From Candidatus Spechtbacterales bacterium (lineage in GTDB: Bacteria; Patescibacteriota; Minisyncoccia; Spechtbacterales; 2-12-FULL-38-22): a stretch of DNA of 43,746 bases. Under the pieces are notes generated by a model. It was not told the DNA's origin. It saw only the letters and a program-made list of their open reading frames with translations, and did no database searches. Each line of letters starts with the position of its first letter. The first letter of the stretch is position 1. This document shows, piece by piece, positions 7,488 to 15,923 of this stretch. The translations under genes and the position numbers were made by a program. The DNA is taken from NCBI GenBank assembly GCA_040879145.1, contig JBBDKX010000006.1:1-43746 (forward strand). Reading direction: 5' to 3'.

Positions 7488-8342
7488 ATGTTAAATACGT
7501 ATACAGAGCAGATAACAAGCTGGCTCATAAGTCCGGGGCTTAAAATACTTATCCTGATAACAGGGGTTTATATAGCCCATAAATTTGTAGACAGGTTAAT
7601 TGAAAAAGCAATACAAAAACTTATCCCTGAAGAAAAATTTGCGGACAAAGAAGAAGAAAAACAAAGGGAAGACACGCTTATACGTGTAACAACGGTAACT
7701 CTTCATATTGCCCTTTGGATTATAGGAGGAATGATGATACTTTCGGAGCTTGGAGTAAATATCGGTCCACTTATTGCCGCTGCGGGAATCGGTGGCCTTG
7801 CTTTGGGTTTTGGGGGGCAGTATCTTATACGCGATGTCATAAACGGACTATTTGTGCTTATGGAAAACCAATACAACGTCGGGGATGTTGTCTGTTTTGA
7901 CGCAACATGCGGACTTGTTGAGAGTGTTAACCTGCGCCGTACTGTTTTGCGCGACATGGACGGAACAGTACACACTGTTCCAAATGGAGAAATAAAGATA
8001 GCATCAAACATGAGCCATGAGTTTGCGAGAATAAACCTTAATATGGGAGTGGGCTATGGAGACGATCTTGAAAAAGTAATAAGTGTAATAAACCGCGTAG
8101 GAGAAGATCTCGCAGAGGACCCTGAGTGGAAAGAACACATAACAGAGAAACCTGAATTCCTAAGAGTTCATGAATTTGCCGATTCTGCCGTAATAGTAAA
8201 AATACTTGGAGAAACAAAACCACTGCAGCAGTGGGCGGTTACGGGAGAGTTGAGAAAAAGACTTAAGATAGCCTTTGACAGAGAGGGAATTGAAATACCC
8301 TTTAACCAGATAGTGGTTCACAATCCACCCAGCTCTCAATAG
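7488..8342 (+). CDS. mscS: Small-conductance mechanosensitive channel (MscS family)
   Basis: This 284-aa protein has three membrane segments (about residues 15-32, 68-90 and 93-125) and a cytoplasmic beta/alpha domain. The pore helix AAAGIGGLALGFGGQ and the following FGGQYLIRDVINGLF, NVGDVV and VPNGEI segments are MscS hallmarks. The channel opens on membrane tension and protects against hypo-osmotic shock. The first part carries a charged insert (KFADKEEEKQRED). No clear Shine-Dalgarno precedes the ATG. It lies alone downstream of tRNA-Arg and may be read through from the tRNA promoter. Confidence 0.95.
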   Translation: MLNTYTEQITSWLISPGLKILILITGVYIAHKFVDRLIEKAIQKLIPEEKFADKEEEKQREDTLIRVTTVTLHIALWIIGGMMILSELGVNIGPLIAAAGIGGLALGFGGQYLIRDVINGLFVLMENQYNVGDVVCFDATCGLVESVNLRRTVLRDMDGTVHTVPNGEIKIASNMSHEFARINLNMGVGYGDDLEKVISVINRVGEDLAEDPEWKEHITEKPEFLRVHEFADSAVIVKILGETKPLQQWAVTGELRKRLKIAFDREGIEIPFNQIVVHNPPSSQ

Positions 8343-8346
8343 TATG

Positions 8347-8382
8347 TAAATAAAAAGCCCGGCTTTGCCGGGCTTTTTATTT
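8347..8382. terminator. Bidirectional terminator between mscS and the MFS gene
   Basis: The hairpin aaaaagcccgg cttt gccgggcttttt is symmetric with A/T runs and lies between converging genes. Confidence 0.9.
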
Positions 8383-9601
8383 ACATGGGCTCAACATCTT
8401 CAGCCACATCGTGTATAAATTTTTTGGGCTTATCTATCATAAATAAAAGCCCGAGCGCAAAGAGTGGACCAAGGGCAAACATATAATTAAGAGGTATATT
8501 CAAAGTAAAGAGTATAGCCAAAAAGAAGAGGAATACTCCACGGGTAACATTTAAAACAACCTCGCGAAATATAACAAGCTTATCACGCTCCTTTTCGTCT
8601 TCTCCCACCCACTCATAGAACAGAGCTCCAAAAGGTATGTAACTGGAGGTGCGCGCAAAACGGTGCAACACATCGGACAAAAACGCGTTAAGCGGCGTAA
8701 GAACAAATATCTTAAACGGCCAGATAACAGCATCCAAAAAAGAGCCTACGGCAAGAACCCGCCCGTGTCCCACAGCATCGCTTTTTCTACCTATATAAAA
8801 GGTAAATACCATACCAAAGAGCAGTGTGGCAGAGATTATAAGCCCCAGAGTTTCAAAGTTAATTGCCAGGGTAAACAAAAATATAGGCCAAACATACTCT
8901 TCCAAGGCCAAGTCTCCGGCTGAAGAGGCAAAAGCGACAGCTTTTCTCCTGTATTTTCGACTGAATATCTGTTTAAAAGGTTGTAAAAAAGAGTGGCGAC
9001 TTTTCTCGTGCACATCCTTAGATATAAGCAGAGGAACAGATGAAGCAAAAAGTAAAGCGAGCACAACAGCGAACAACAAAGCAAACCCGCCAAAGTGCTG
9101 TATCATAAACCCGCCCGCAAAAGGAGCTACCGCAGCAACAGCCGAAAGTATCATTGTACGCAAACTAACCTCTTGTCCACGCCGGCCTTTATCTGTTAAA
9201 CGTGTAAAAGCTATATGATACGCGGGCCAAAACAGGGCTCTGTCTAAAGCTGAGAGTAAAGGTAAAAAGATAACAAAAAATCCTAAATGCTCAATATTCC
9301 AAAGTCCCACATAATAGACAAACAAAAAGGGAATACTTATCAACATTGTGTGTTTGGAGCCGTATCTAACAGTAAGGCGTGCTGTAAAAGGAGAAAGAAG
9401 CCCGAACACAAGAGATATAACCCCGAAATATAAAAACGTCTTTGGCAGTGAATAACCCAAATTTATATAAACATATATGGGTTCAAATATAGTAACCAGA
9501 TATACGGCAAACCCCCTTATAGCAATAGAAGCATAAAACTCTTTAAGCTCTTTGTTTATATGTGGAAAATATCTATTCAAATGTTCGTGTAATGTTGTCA
9601 T
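8381..9601 (-). CDS. Major facilitator superfamily (MFS) permease
   Basis: This 406-aa protein has about 11-12 hydrophobic segments in two halves joined by a basic loop (FKQIFSRKYRRKAV, about residue 210). A motif-A-like loop (TARLTVRYGSKHTM) follows the second helix, and a second copy (YIGRKSDAVGHGRV) is at the equivalent place in the C half. The substrate cannot be predicted. It is the last gene of the yvcK-tsaC-MFS operon, 15 bp after tsaC. Confidence 0.85.
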   Translation of the reverse strand: MTTLHEHLNRYFPHINKELKEFYASIAIRGFAVYLVTIFEPIYVYINLGYSLPKTFLYFGVISLVFGLLSPFTARLTVRYGSKHTMLISIPFLFVYYVGLWNIEHLGFFVIFLPLLSALDRALFWPAYHIAFTRLTDKGRRGQEVSLRTMILSAVAAVAPFAGGFMIQHFGGFALLFAVVLALLFASSVPLLISKDVHEKSRHSFLQPFKQIFSRKYRRKAVAFASSAGDLALEEYVWPIFLFTLAINFETLGLIISATLLFGMVFTFYIGRKSDAVGHGRVLAVGSFLDAVIWPFKIFVLTPLNAFLSDVLHRFARTSSYIPFGALFYEWVGEDEKERDKLVIFREVVLNVTRGVFLFFLAILFTLNIPLNYMFALGPLFALGLLFMIDKPKKFIHDVAEDVEPM

Positions 9602-9616
9602 AAACAGTTAATACGA

Positions 9617-10267
9617 TTAGGACCTGGTATCTAAATTATCAAAAACCTCTTTTAATTTTTTAAGCGTTGTCTGGTTCATGCGCAGTATTCTGGGGTGCGC
9701 CCCCGTAAGGTCTACAACAGTTGAAGGCTCTTTTTCCTCAAGAACACCCGCGTCAACAACAAAGGCGGGCTCCTCAGAATACTCTTTAAATTGCCTAAGA
9801 ATCGCGTCGATATCAGAATATGAACTCATCCCCGAAACGTTTGCTGATGATCCGGTAATTGGACCTTCAAATCTCCTGAGAAGTTCTAAACAAAAATTAT
9901 CAGCAGGCATTCTCAGCCCGACTTTTCCGGTGCCGGCGCTTAATCTATCGCTTATATCTTCCTTTTTGTCTAAAACCACAGTAAACGGTCCCGGCCACAA
10001 CCTCTCCAGCACAGCCTCTTTCTTTTTATCTATGAATGCAAATTCTTTTGCCATTTCAATATTTTTTACAAAAACAGGTACGGGTTTTGAAGCCGGGCGT
10101 TTTTTTAGGGCAAACAATTTTTCAACAGAAGTAGTTTTTAACGCATCTACTCCAAGACCGTAAAGAGTATCTGTGGGAAAAATTACCACCTCTCCCTGTC
10201 TGATATGTTCGGCTGCTTTTTTTGCTACCGATTCTAAGTTTTCTTCTGTTAACTTTATTCTAATCAT
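9617..10267 (-). CDS. tsaC: Threonylcarbamoyl-AMP synthase (TsaC/YrdC/Sua5 family)
   Basis: This 216-aa enzyme makes threonylcarbamoyl-AMP from Thr, bicarbonate and ATP, the first step of t6A37 modification in ANN-decoding tRNAs. Key segments are FPTDTLYGLG (34-43), LKKRPASKPVP, LRMPAD, TGSSANVSG and PSTVVDL, all near canonical positions. No C-terminal Sua5 domain is present, so it is the short TsaC type. Its start overlaps the yvcK stop by 4 nt (ATGA), indicating coupling. Confidence 0.95.
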   Translation of the reverse strand: MIRIKLTEENLESVAKKAAEHIRQGEVVIFPTDTLYGLGVDALKTTSVEKLFALKKRPASKPVPVFVKNIEMAKEFAFIDKKKEAVLERLWPGPFTVVLDKKEDISDRLSAGTGKVGLRMPADNFCLELLRRFEGPITGSSANVSGMSSYSDIDAILRQFKEYSEEPAFVVDAGVLEEKEPSTVVDLTGAHPRILRMNQTTLKKLKEVFDNLDTRS

Positions 10268-11247
10268 TGTTTATTGTTAATAACTCCCCACACCGCTTTC
10301 GCGAGCTTTTTGGAATCATGGCGAATAAATGTTCTTTTTAAAGGGTCGTTTGGATCCTGTTTTGATATTTTTGTATCAACGAGATCCGCTTCAACGTATC
10401 GGGCATCCGGAGAATCAACAATTACAGGGTCGTCCTCCACTCCGTATTTGCGCAAAACCCTGTCTCCTATCTCCCGCTTGTTGTGAACGACTTTGTTAAA
10501 TATGTCCTCTCCAAAAATGCCTTCAAAATGCTCCAGATAGCGGGAAAGCGTGTAGCCGGAATTAAGTTTTTTCTGGTTCATCAGATTTGCTACGTATATT
10601 TTTTGAGCAGAGCTTCTCTTTACAGCTTCCACCATGTCATCAACAAGAAGGGGTGGTGTAAGGCTGGCAAAAAGATTTCCCGGACCAATTACTATGTGGT
10701 CGGCATTTTCAATAGCTCTTTTTGCTTTAGGGTTTAAAGATGCGTGCGGAACAAGCATCATGTTTTTAAGTTTTTCGTTGAGATTTTCTACCTGTATTAT
10801 ACTGGATTCACCCGCTACTATCTGCCCATCTTTTAAATTTGCTACAAGATTTGTTGCCCCTTTTGTCACAGGTATTACAGAGTGTTTAGAGCCAAATAGT
10901 TTTTCGGCTTCCTCTATGGCGTGTTGAAAATCTCCATAGTTTTGCCAAAGGAGAGCCAAAAAAAGATTGCCGAAGGTGTGTCCTTTTAGATTCCCCCCGG
11001 AAAAACGAGTATTAAAATGAGAAAGTATGGGATGATTGGCATCATTTAACGCCACAAAACACTGCCTGGCATCTCCTGGAGGCGCCATTCCTGTCTCTTC
11101 GCGCAATCTGCCTGAAGAACCTCCCGTGTCAGCTGTTGTAATAATGGCGCTTAAGTGCACAGGGTAATCCTTCAATCCGCGTAAAAGTATTGAGGTTCCT
11201 GTCCCCCCTCCAATAACAACAACTCTCTTTTTTTTCAAATCTTCCAT
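10264..11247 (-). CDS. yvcK: YvcK/CofD-like protein (gluconeogenesis factor family)
   Basis: This 327-aa protein has the CofD-like Rossmann fold. Motifs include VVIGGGTGTSILLRGLK (10-26), TTADTGGSSGRLR, PPGDARQC, GHTFGNLFL and HIVIGPGNLFASL. YvcK proteins bind UDP-sugars and regulate carbon flow into peptidoglycan precursors and cell shape in Firmicutes; they are not the CofD transferase. An envelope role fits its location divergent from an acetyltransferase gene and close to glmS. It is the first gene of the operon with tsaC. Confidence 0.93.
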   Translation of the reverse strand: MEDLKKKRVVVIGGGTGTSILLRGLKDYPVHLSAIITTADTGGSSGRLREETGMAPPGDARQCFVALNDANHPILSHFNTRFSGGNLKGHTFGNLFLALLWQNYGDFQHAIEEAEKLFGSKHSVIPVTKGATNLVANLKDGQIVAGESSIIQVENLNEKLKNMMLVPHASLNPKAKRAIENADHIVIGPGNLFASLTPPLLVDDMVEAVKRSSAQKIYVANLMNQKKLNSGYTLSRYLEHFEGIFGEDIFNKVVHNKREIGDRVLRKYGVEDDPVIVDSPDARYVEADLVDTKISKQDPNDPLKRTFIRHDSKKLAKAVWGVINNKQ

Positions 11248-11358
11248 CTTATATGTATTATATCAAAAAATATGTCAAAGAGGGGGATTTAAACTTGTAA
11301 AATAAAGCAATTATATGATATTACTATTATAGCTCTTAAAATAGTAAGGAGGTTTAAA

Positions 11359-12261
11359 TTGTTAGATATTCAAACCATTATAGGTGTTTTACTTGTTGTA
11401 GCTGTCGCATATGCATTCACTAACCGCAAAAAAGCTGTTGTGAGCCTTAGGATACGAAAGTTTTCAAAAGCCGGAGTAAAGTTTGTAGACCCAACAAGAA
11501 CATACATTGAAAAAGGTGTTCGCATAGGCAGAGGTACTAAAATATACCCGAATGTATATTTGTATTCGGGAACACAGGTGGGTGAAGATTGTGTAATATA
11601 TCCAGAAGTACATCTGTTTGAATCAGAGATTGGATATGGATGTACAATATGGCCCGGTGTCAGTATTGTTGATACAACGTTACGCGGAGGCAATGAGGTT
11701 CACAAGGGTGTCAGAATGGTTCGCTCATTTGTGGGAAAACATACCACAATTGACTCTTTTTCTCTTGTTAAGGATTCTGTTATAGGCGCCAAATCCAAAG
11801 TAGGACCGATGGCATACGTGCGCGATAAAAGCATTTTGGGTAAAAAAGTAGAAGTCGCAAATATTGAAATTGTGCGTTCACATATCGGAGAGGGTACAAA
11901 AGCAAAGCACGGCAGGTACATAGGAGACGCAACCATAGGTAAAAACTGCAATATAGGCGCGGGGACCGTATTTTGTAATTATGACGGCTCTCAAAAGCAC
12001 AAAGCAATTCTGGGGGACGATGTGTTTGTCGGGAGCGGAGTAATGCTTATTGCACCCATAACCTTGGGTAAAAAAAGCTTTATTGCTGCGGGGTCTGTCG
12101 TAAGTCGTGACGTTTCAGAAGAAACACTTGCTGTGGCGCGCGGACAAAAGCACACACATATGATATTCAATGATGTTTTAAACTCAGAATATCCCGAGTA
12201 TATAAGAGACGCTGTAGAAAAAGATGAAGAGGGTTGGAAACTTAAAAAAACGCGGAGATAA
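11359..12261 (+). CDS. Membrane-anchored left-handed beta-helix acyltransferase, GlmU-C-like
   Basis: This 300-aa protein has one N-terminal membrane segment (about 5-21) followed by many hexapeptide repeats of the left-handed beta-helix type (IGRGTKIYPNVYLY, IGKNCNIGAGTVFCNYDG, VFVGSGVMLIAPITLG, AAGSVVSRDV). The end matches the GlmU C-terminal acetyltransferase, including the CNYDG segment and K/H residues (HGRYIGDA). The GlmU uridylyltransferase domain is missing. It probably acetylates a GlcN-1-P-like or surface sugar substrate. The start is TTG, chosen because AAGGAGG lies 7 nt upstream. The leader (AGCTCTTAAAATAGTAAGGAGG) resembles those in the small-gene island. Confidence 0.82.
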   Translation: MLDIQTIIGVLLVVAVAYAFTNRKKAVVSLRIRKFSKAGVKFVDPTRTYIEKGVRIGRGTKIYPNVYLYSGTQVGEDCVIYPEVHLFESEIGYGCTIWPGVSIVDTTLRGGNEVHKGVRMVRSFVGKHTTIDSFSLVKDSVIGAKSKVGPMAYVRDKSILGKKVEVANIEIVRSHIGEGTKAKHGRYIGDATIGKNCNIGAGTVFCNYDGSQKHKAILGDDVFVGSGVMLIAPITLGKKSFIAAGSVVSRDVSEETLAVARGQKHTHMIFNDVLNSEYPEYIRDAVEKDEEGWKLKKTRR

Positions 12262-12275
12262 GAGAGGAGGAAATT

Positions 12276-12521
12276 TTGGAAGATAAAAAAGAATCGCCGA
12301 GATTTAGGGTAGACCCAAAAACACCCAAAAATAAAGAATTAGAGGACGCAAGAAACAAGACAGGACTTTGGACAACACACAATATACAGTTTAAAACCCT
12401 GAAAAGTTCAGGAGGGAATTTCAAGGGAGTAAGAAAAAAATATCAAAGCCAAAACAGGTTTGTACGATTTATCAGACGCACAAAACACAAAATAAGCACC
12501 AAACTAAAATCCGCTCAGTAA
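12276..12521 (+). CDS. Small basic hypothetical protein
   Basis: This 81-aa protein is very basic, especially the C-terminal third (RKKYQSQNRFVRFIRRTKHK), and has no membrane segment. It starts with TTG after a strong GAGGAGG, 14 bp downstream of the acyltransferase stop, and ends at a good terminator, so it is the second gene of that unit. No family recognised. The basic tail could bind RNA or acidic polymers, but that is speculation. Confidence 0.7.
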   Translation: MEDKKESPRFRVDPKTPKNKELEDARNKTGLWTTHNIQFKTLKSSGGNFKGVRKKYQSQNRFVRFIRRTKHKISTKLKSAQ

Positions 12522-12532
12522 GAGCGGATTTT
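12506..12532. terminator. Terminator after the small basic gene
   Basis: The hairpin aaaatccgctc agtaa gagcggatttt has T-runs on both strands. It also lies downstream of glmS and its tail fragment on the minus strand, so it probably serves both directions. Confidence 0.85.
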
Positions 12533-12574
12533 TTATTCAACTGTAACTGACTTTGCTAAGTTTCTGGGTTTATC
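12533..12574 (-). pseudogene. Orphan 3' end of a second glmS copy (last 13 codons)
   Basis: The minus strand encodes DKPRNLAKSVTVE followed by TAA, identical in protein to the last 13 residues of the intact glmS 48 bp upstream. Many codons differ synonymously and the stop differs (TAA against TAG). No start or further glmS sequence is attached. It looks like the tail of a diverged glmS allele left in place. Confidence 0.85.
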
Positions 12575-12577
12575 CAT

Positions 12578-12601
12578 CCCTCACTTACATATAAGTGAGG
12601 G
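12578..12601. repeat. Perfect palindrome between glmS and its tail fragment
   Basis: The arms CCCTCACTTA and TAAGTGAGGG are separated by CATA. It lies exactly between the intact gene and the orphan tail and has no T-run on the minus strand. Confidence 0.75.
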
Positions 12602-12622
12602 ACTTCACTTCGTTTCGCATTC

Positions 12623-14464
12623 CTACTCTACTGTAACGCTCTTGGCAAGATTCCTGGGTTTATCCACATTAAGCCCTCTCATTACGCCGACATGGTACGC
12701 GAAAAGCTGGAGAGGTATAACACTAAGTATTGGGCTTAACATCTCAATTGTTTCGGGTATGTATACCAAGTCTTCGGTAAGAGAGTTAGCTGAATTATTT
12801 CCTTTTGTTGTCATTATAATTATAGGACCGCTCCTTGCTTTTATTTCTTCCATATTACTCATCATTTTTTCAAACACACTATCGCGCGGCATTATGGCAA
12901 AAGTTGGAAAGTTTTTATCTATCAAAGCTATCGGCCCATGTTTCATCTCCCCTCCCGCGTAGCTTTCAGCGTGCATGTAAGACACCTCTTTTATTTTAAG
13001 CGCCCCCTCCATTGCCACAGGGTAGTTATATTTTCTGCCCAAATAGAACATGTTAGGATAACCCTTGTATTTTTGGGCAAGTTTTTTTATTTTATCCGCA
13101 TCATCCAGTATTTCTTTAACCAGTTTGGGTAATTTTTTAATCTCTTCTGTAATCTCCTTCCCTGCAGTCAAAGACATGTTGCGCTGGCGCCCTAAAAATA
13201 CGGTCAAAAGAGCCAGAGCTGTAAGCTGTGATGTAAAAGCTTTCGTGGAAGCTACTCCAATTTCGGGTCCCGCATGATTATATATTCCCGCGTCAGTCTC
13301 GCGCGCTATTGTGGACCCTACGACATTTACTATACCGAGTGTCAAAACACCTTTCATTTTTGCCTCTTTCAAAGACGCTAAAGTATCCGCTGTCTCACCT
13401 GACTGCGAAATACAAAGAAAAGCTGTCTGTTTTTTATTTAAAATGGGTTTTCTGTATCTAAATTCACTTCCCAGATCCACCTCTACTGGAATACCTGCAT
13501 ATTCTTCCAGCATATACTTACCTATCATGCCCGCGTAATATGCCGTACCACAAGCCACTATGTGTATCTTTTTTATGTCTTTTAGTTTATCTGCTACAAG
13601 TTCAAGTCCGCCAAGTTTTACGTTGCCCTCGTCAGGAACAAGCCTTCCGCGAAATGTACTCTCTATACTTTCGGGCTGTTCCATTGTTTCCTTTAACATA
13701 AAATGCTCATATCCTCCTTTCTGTGCCTCTTCCAGGTCCCACTCTATCTCTTCCACCTTAGGAAGTTTCACGGTGTCTTTGCTTAAAACTTTCATATCAC
13801 TTGAAGTAAGTTTTACTATTTCATTATCTTCAAGATAGACTACCTGTTTTGTGTGAGCCAAAACTCCGGATGGATCGCTGGATACAAAATATCCATCTTG
13901 CCCTACTCCGATTAAAAGAGGGCTACCCAGGCGCGCCGCGACAAGCTCATCAGGCGCCCTACTGGAAATTACAGCTATGCCGTAAGTTCCTCTAACCATG
14001 TTTAACGTCTGTTGAACCGCCTCAAGTAAATTTTCTTTATAAAAATACTCTACCAAATGAGCTAAAACCTCCGTATCGGTTTCTGATTTAAACTCATGTG
14101 TGCCTGAATCCTGCTCGTTAAGCCACTGCTTAAGTTCCCTGTAATTTTCCACAATGCCATTATGTACAATATAAAAATCTCCGGTGCAATCCACATGTGG
14201 ATGCGCATTTTTTTTACTGGGAACACCATGAGTAGCCCATCTTGTATGAAAAATAAAAGGAGCTCCAACAAGCTTCCTCGCGCCAAGTTTTTCTTCCAGC
14301 AAACTAACTCTGCCTACCGCCTTTTCAGATGATATCTTTTTTGTGCCGGGGTCGTAATAAGCCATCCCAGCAGAATCATACCCTCTATATTCAAGGCGCT
14401 TTAAAGCCTCCAAGCCCACCCTCGGATCTGACTGTTTACCTATATAGCCGATTATTCCACACAT
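12623..14464 (-). CDS. glmS: Glutamine-fructose-6-phosphate aminotransferase (isomerizing)
   Basis: GlmS makes glucosamine-6-phosphate from fructose-6-phosphate and glutamine, the entry step to UDP-GlcNAc and peptidoglycan. The ATG at 14464 was chosen because it gives MCGIIGYIG, placing the catalytic Cys at position 2 before Met removal. An upstream in-frame start would add 14 residues and abolish activity. The N half is a class II glutamine amidotransferase (RWATHG, HNGIVENY). The C half has two SIS domains (SQSGETADT, EIGVASTKAFTSQ) and ends in the conserved DKPRNLAKSVTVE. Length (613 aa) is normal. No glmS ribozyme is evident in the short upstream region. Confidence 0.96.
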   Translation of the reverse strand: MCGIIGYIGKQSDPRVGLEALKRLEYRGYDSAGMAYYDPGTKKISSEKAVGRVSLLEEKLGARKLVGAPFIFHTRWATHGVPSKKNAHPHVDCTGDFYIVHNGIVENYRELKQWLNEQDSGTHEFKSETDTEVLAHLVEYFYKENLLEAVQQTLNMVRGTYGIAVISSRAPDELVAARLGSPLLIGVGQDGYFVSSDPSGVLAHTKQVVYLEDNEIVKLTSSDMKVLSKDTVKLPKVEEIEWDLEEAQKGGYEHFMLKETMEQPESIESTFRGRLVPDEGNVKLGGLELVADKLKDIKKIHIVACGTAYYAGMIGKYMLEEYAGIPVEVDLGSEFRYRKPILNKKQTAFLCISQSGETADTLASLKEAKMKGVLTLGIVNVVGSTIARETDAGIYNHAGPEIGVASTKAFTSQLTALALLTVFLGRQRNMSLTAGKEITEEIKKLPKLVKEILDDADKIKKLAQKYKGYPNMFYLGRKYNYPVAMEGALKIKEVSYMHAESYAGGEMKHGPIALIDKNFPTFAIMPRDSVFEKMMSNMEEIKARSGPIIIMTTKGNNSANSLTEDLVYIPETIEMLSPILSVIPLQLFAYHVGVMRGLNVDKPRNLAKSVTVE

Positions 14465-14602
14465 AAAGTTATCTATATCATAAACCTTTTTAATACTATT
14501 TGACAATCAAAAAATAGAGCTAAAACAGGTTGACTGATGTTAACCCCATGCTATTGTGTTTATAGTTGCTTAAAAAGCTCCAACTTAAGAAAGGGGGCAG
14601 AT

Positions 14603-15034
14603 GTGCAAGGAACTATTCTTATTTCAAAAGCTGTAGAAATTGCAGCACGCGCCCATGCGGGACAAACCGACAAAGCGGGAAACCCTTACATAGAGCATCC
14701 GCTACGCGTAATGTTAAAGGTAAAGGGAGACGTGGCAAAAGCGGTAGCGGCATTACATGATGTTCTTGAAGACACAGACTTAACCGTAGAGGATTTGCGA
14801 GCAGAAGATATACCCGAAGAGGTAATAGAGATAGTAGAGCTTCTCACAAAAGTTCCCGGAGAAGAGTATGAAAAACAAGTTAGAAGAACTTTAAAGCACC
14901 CCATAGCCAAACAGGTTAAAAAAGCTGACGTAGAGGACAACTCAAGCGCGAAGCGGCTCAAATCACTTGATAAAGAGACGCAAGATCGTCTTAAGAAAAA
15001 GTACGCGCTCGCTCTTTCTATTTTGAAAGAATAA
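14603..15034 (+). CDS. Small RSH-type HD-domain hydrolase (SAH/Mesh1-like)
   Basis: About 143 aa, essentially only an HD domain of the RelA/SpoT hydrolase class. Motifs are ARAHAGQTDKAGNPYIEHP, ALHDVLEDT (the HD pair) and KKADVEDNSS. Such proteins hydrolyse (p)ppGpp or related 3'-pyrophosphorylated nucleotides. The GTG at 14603 was chosen because AAAGGGGG lies just upstream; an ATG at 14537 would add 22 poorly conserved residues. No synthetase domain is attached. A synthetase-like gene is present at 23800. A terminator follows. Confidence 0.8.
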   Translation: MQGTILISKAVEIAARAHAGQTDKAGNPYIEHPLRVMLKVKGDVAKAVAALHDVLEDTDLTVEDLRAEDIPEEVIEIVELLTKVPGEEYEKQVRRTLKHPIAKQVKKADVEDNSSAKRLKSLDKETQDRLKKKYALALSILKE

Positions 15035-15038
15035 AAAC

Positions 15039-15065
15039 AAAAAGCTCCGCAATGCGGAGCTTTTT
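15039..15065 (+). terminator. Terminator after the HD hydrolase
   Basis: The hairpin aaaaagctccgc aat gcggagcttttt lies immediately downstream of the stop. Confidence 0.9.
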
Positions 15066-15195
15066 AATTACCATAAAGCAAACCTGTGGATATTTTACTG
15101 TTGACTGGCTTAATTTTAGGTTATGCTTATAGTAAGGGTAACAAACAGGTCTATGCCCGCTTAAGGCGATATTATAATTAAAAAAATAATAAAAT

Positions 15196-15387
15196 ATGGC
15201 AGAAGAACTAAAAGGTCTTTGCATGCGTTGCAGAGACGAAAATAGTAAGCCGCAAATGCGCGTAATGAAAGATGTTAAGGTTGAAGAAAAAAACAACCGA
15301 TACTCCGCAAAAGGCACATGCGAAGTATGTGGAGGGAATATGTTTAAATTCCTTTCCAAAGACGACGCAGCAAAACACCAGAACTAA
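15196..15387 (+). CDS. DUF5679 zinc-ribbon protein
   Basis: This 63-aa protein has two CxxC pairs (CMRC near residues 9-12 and CEVCGGNMFKF near 42-45), as expected for a small zinc ribbon. The G-TCEVCGGNMFKFL ending matches the DUF5679 pattern. Function is unknown. It has its own unit: a candidate -35 TTGACT at 15101 with a poorly spaced -10, and a terminator directly after the stop. It marks the left edge of the accessory small-gene region. Confidence 0.8.
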   Translation: MAEELKGLCMRCRDENSKPQMRVMKDVKVEEKNNRYSAKGTCEVCGGNMFKFLSKDDAAKHQN

Positions 15388-15388
15388 T

Positions 15389-15417
15389 AAAAAAGCTCCG
15401 CATTGCGGGGCTTTTTT
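15389..15417 (+). terminator. Terminator after the DUF5679 gene
   Basis: The hairpin aaaaaagctccgc att gcggggctttttt contains one G-U pair and a long T-run. Confidence 0.88.
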
Positions 15418-15447
15418 ATTTTCACTAAACATGGTTTTAAAATAATG

Positions 15448-15474
15448 AAAAAGCCGTCTGTTTCAGGCGACCTT
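15448..15474 (-). terminator. Terminator at the end of the 103-aa gene
   Basis: On the minus strand, GTCGCCTG AAA CAGACGGC (two G-U pairs) is followed by TTTTT. It overlaps the end of the coding region. Confidence 0.65.
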
Positions 15475-15774
15475 TAATTTTTGTTTTAAAATATTTAAAA
15501 AGGGCTGTGTGTACTTATCCCCGTGACTTGAGCGGAGAATGCAAACTTCTTTATAAAAAACATCTTCTTTAAGAGTTTGGGGAATGTCATACTCCTGCAT
15601 ATTGCTTTTAGAGCCGACAATCAAAAAACCGTCCTCAAACACAGCGATAACATTGTACTCAGAAAAAACAGTCTCTTCCACAGTCACACTGGTTATTTTG
15701 AATTCTTCGCCTGCCTCAACAACAATATCTACTATCTCTTTTCCTGAAAGCTCGAAATCAAACTCCAAAACCAT
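15463..15774 (-). CDS. Hypothetical protein, small-gene island
   Basis: This 103-aa acidic, probably beta-rich protein (VTVEETVFSEYNVIAVFEDGFLIVG) shows no signal peptide or recognised family. It has its own unit, with a leader CAGTTCACTAAAGGAG just before the ATG and a terminator at its end. The leader belongs to the AGYTC...AAAGGAGG set shared by about ten genes here. Confidence 0.7.
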   Translation of the reverse strand: MVLEFDFELSGKEIVDIVVEAGEEFKITSVTVEETVFSEYNVIAVFEDGFLIVGSKSNMQEYDIPQTLKEDVFYKEVCILRSSHGDKYTQPFLNILKQKLKVA

Positions 15775-15835
15775 TTTGAACTCCTTTAGTGAACTGTCTA
15801 AAAAATATCATACGAGAAAAATAATTACAAGTCCG

Positions 15836-15859
15836 CCACACCATCCAGCCGGGGTGTGG
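15836..15859. repeat. Hairpin downstream of a cassette terminator
   Basis: CCACACC and GGTGTGG flank a 10-nt loop. The adjoining TTTATCCCCACACC-type sequence recurs after the terminators near 17500, 18790 and 19790, so it is part of the shared intergenic module. Confidence 0.55.
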
Positions 15860-15866
15860 GGATAAA

Positions 15867-15890
15867 TAAAAAACCCCGTAACGTGGGGTT
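15867..15890 (-). terminator. Terminator of the 55-aa Cys-rich gene
   Basis: The hairpin AACCCCACGTTACGGGGTT is followed by TTTT on the minus strand. Confidence 0.8.
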
Positions 15891-15923
15891 AGTCGCCTAT
15901 TTTTAGCATAGGTGTTTTAAAGT

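Noticed and set aside
14465-14506. N-terminal extension of glmS
   Set aside because: It would move the catalytic Cys away from the N-terminus, which the amidotransferase mechanism requires to be free.
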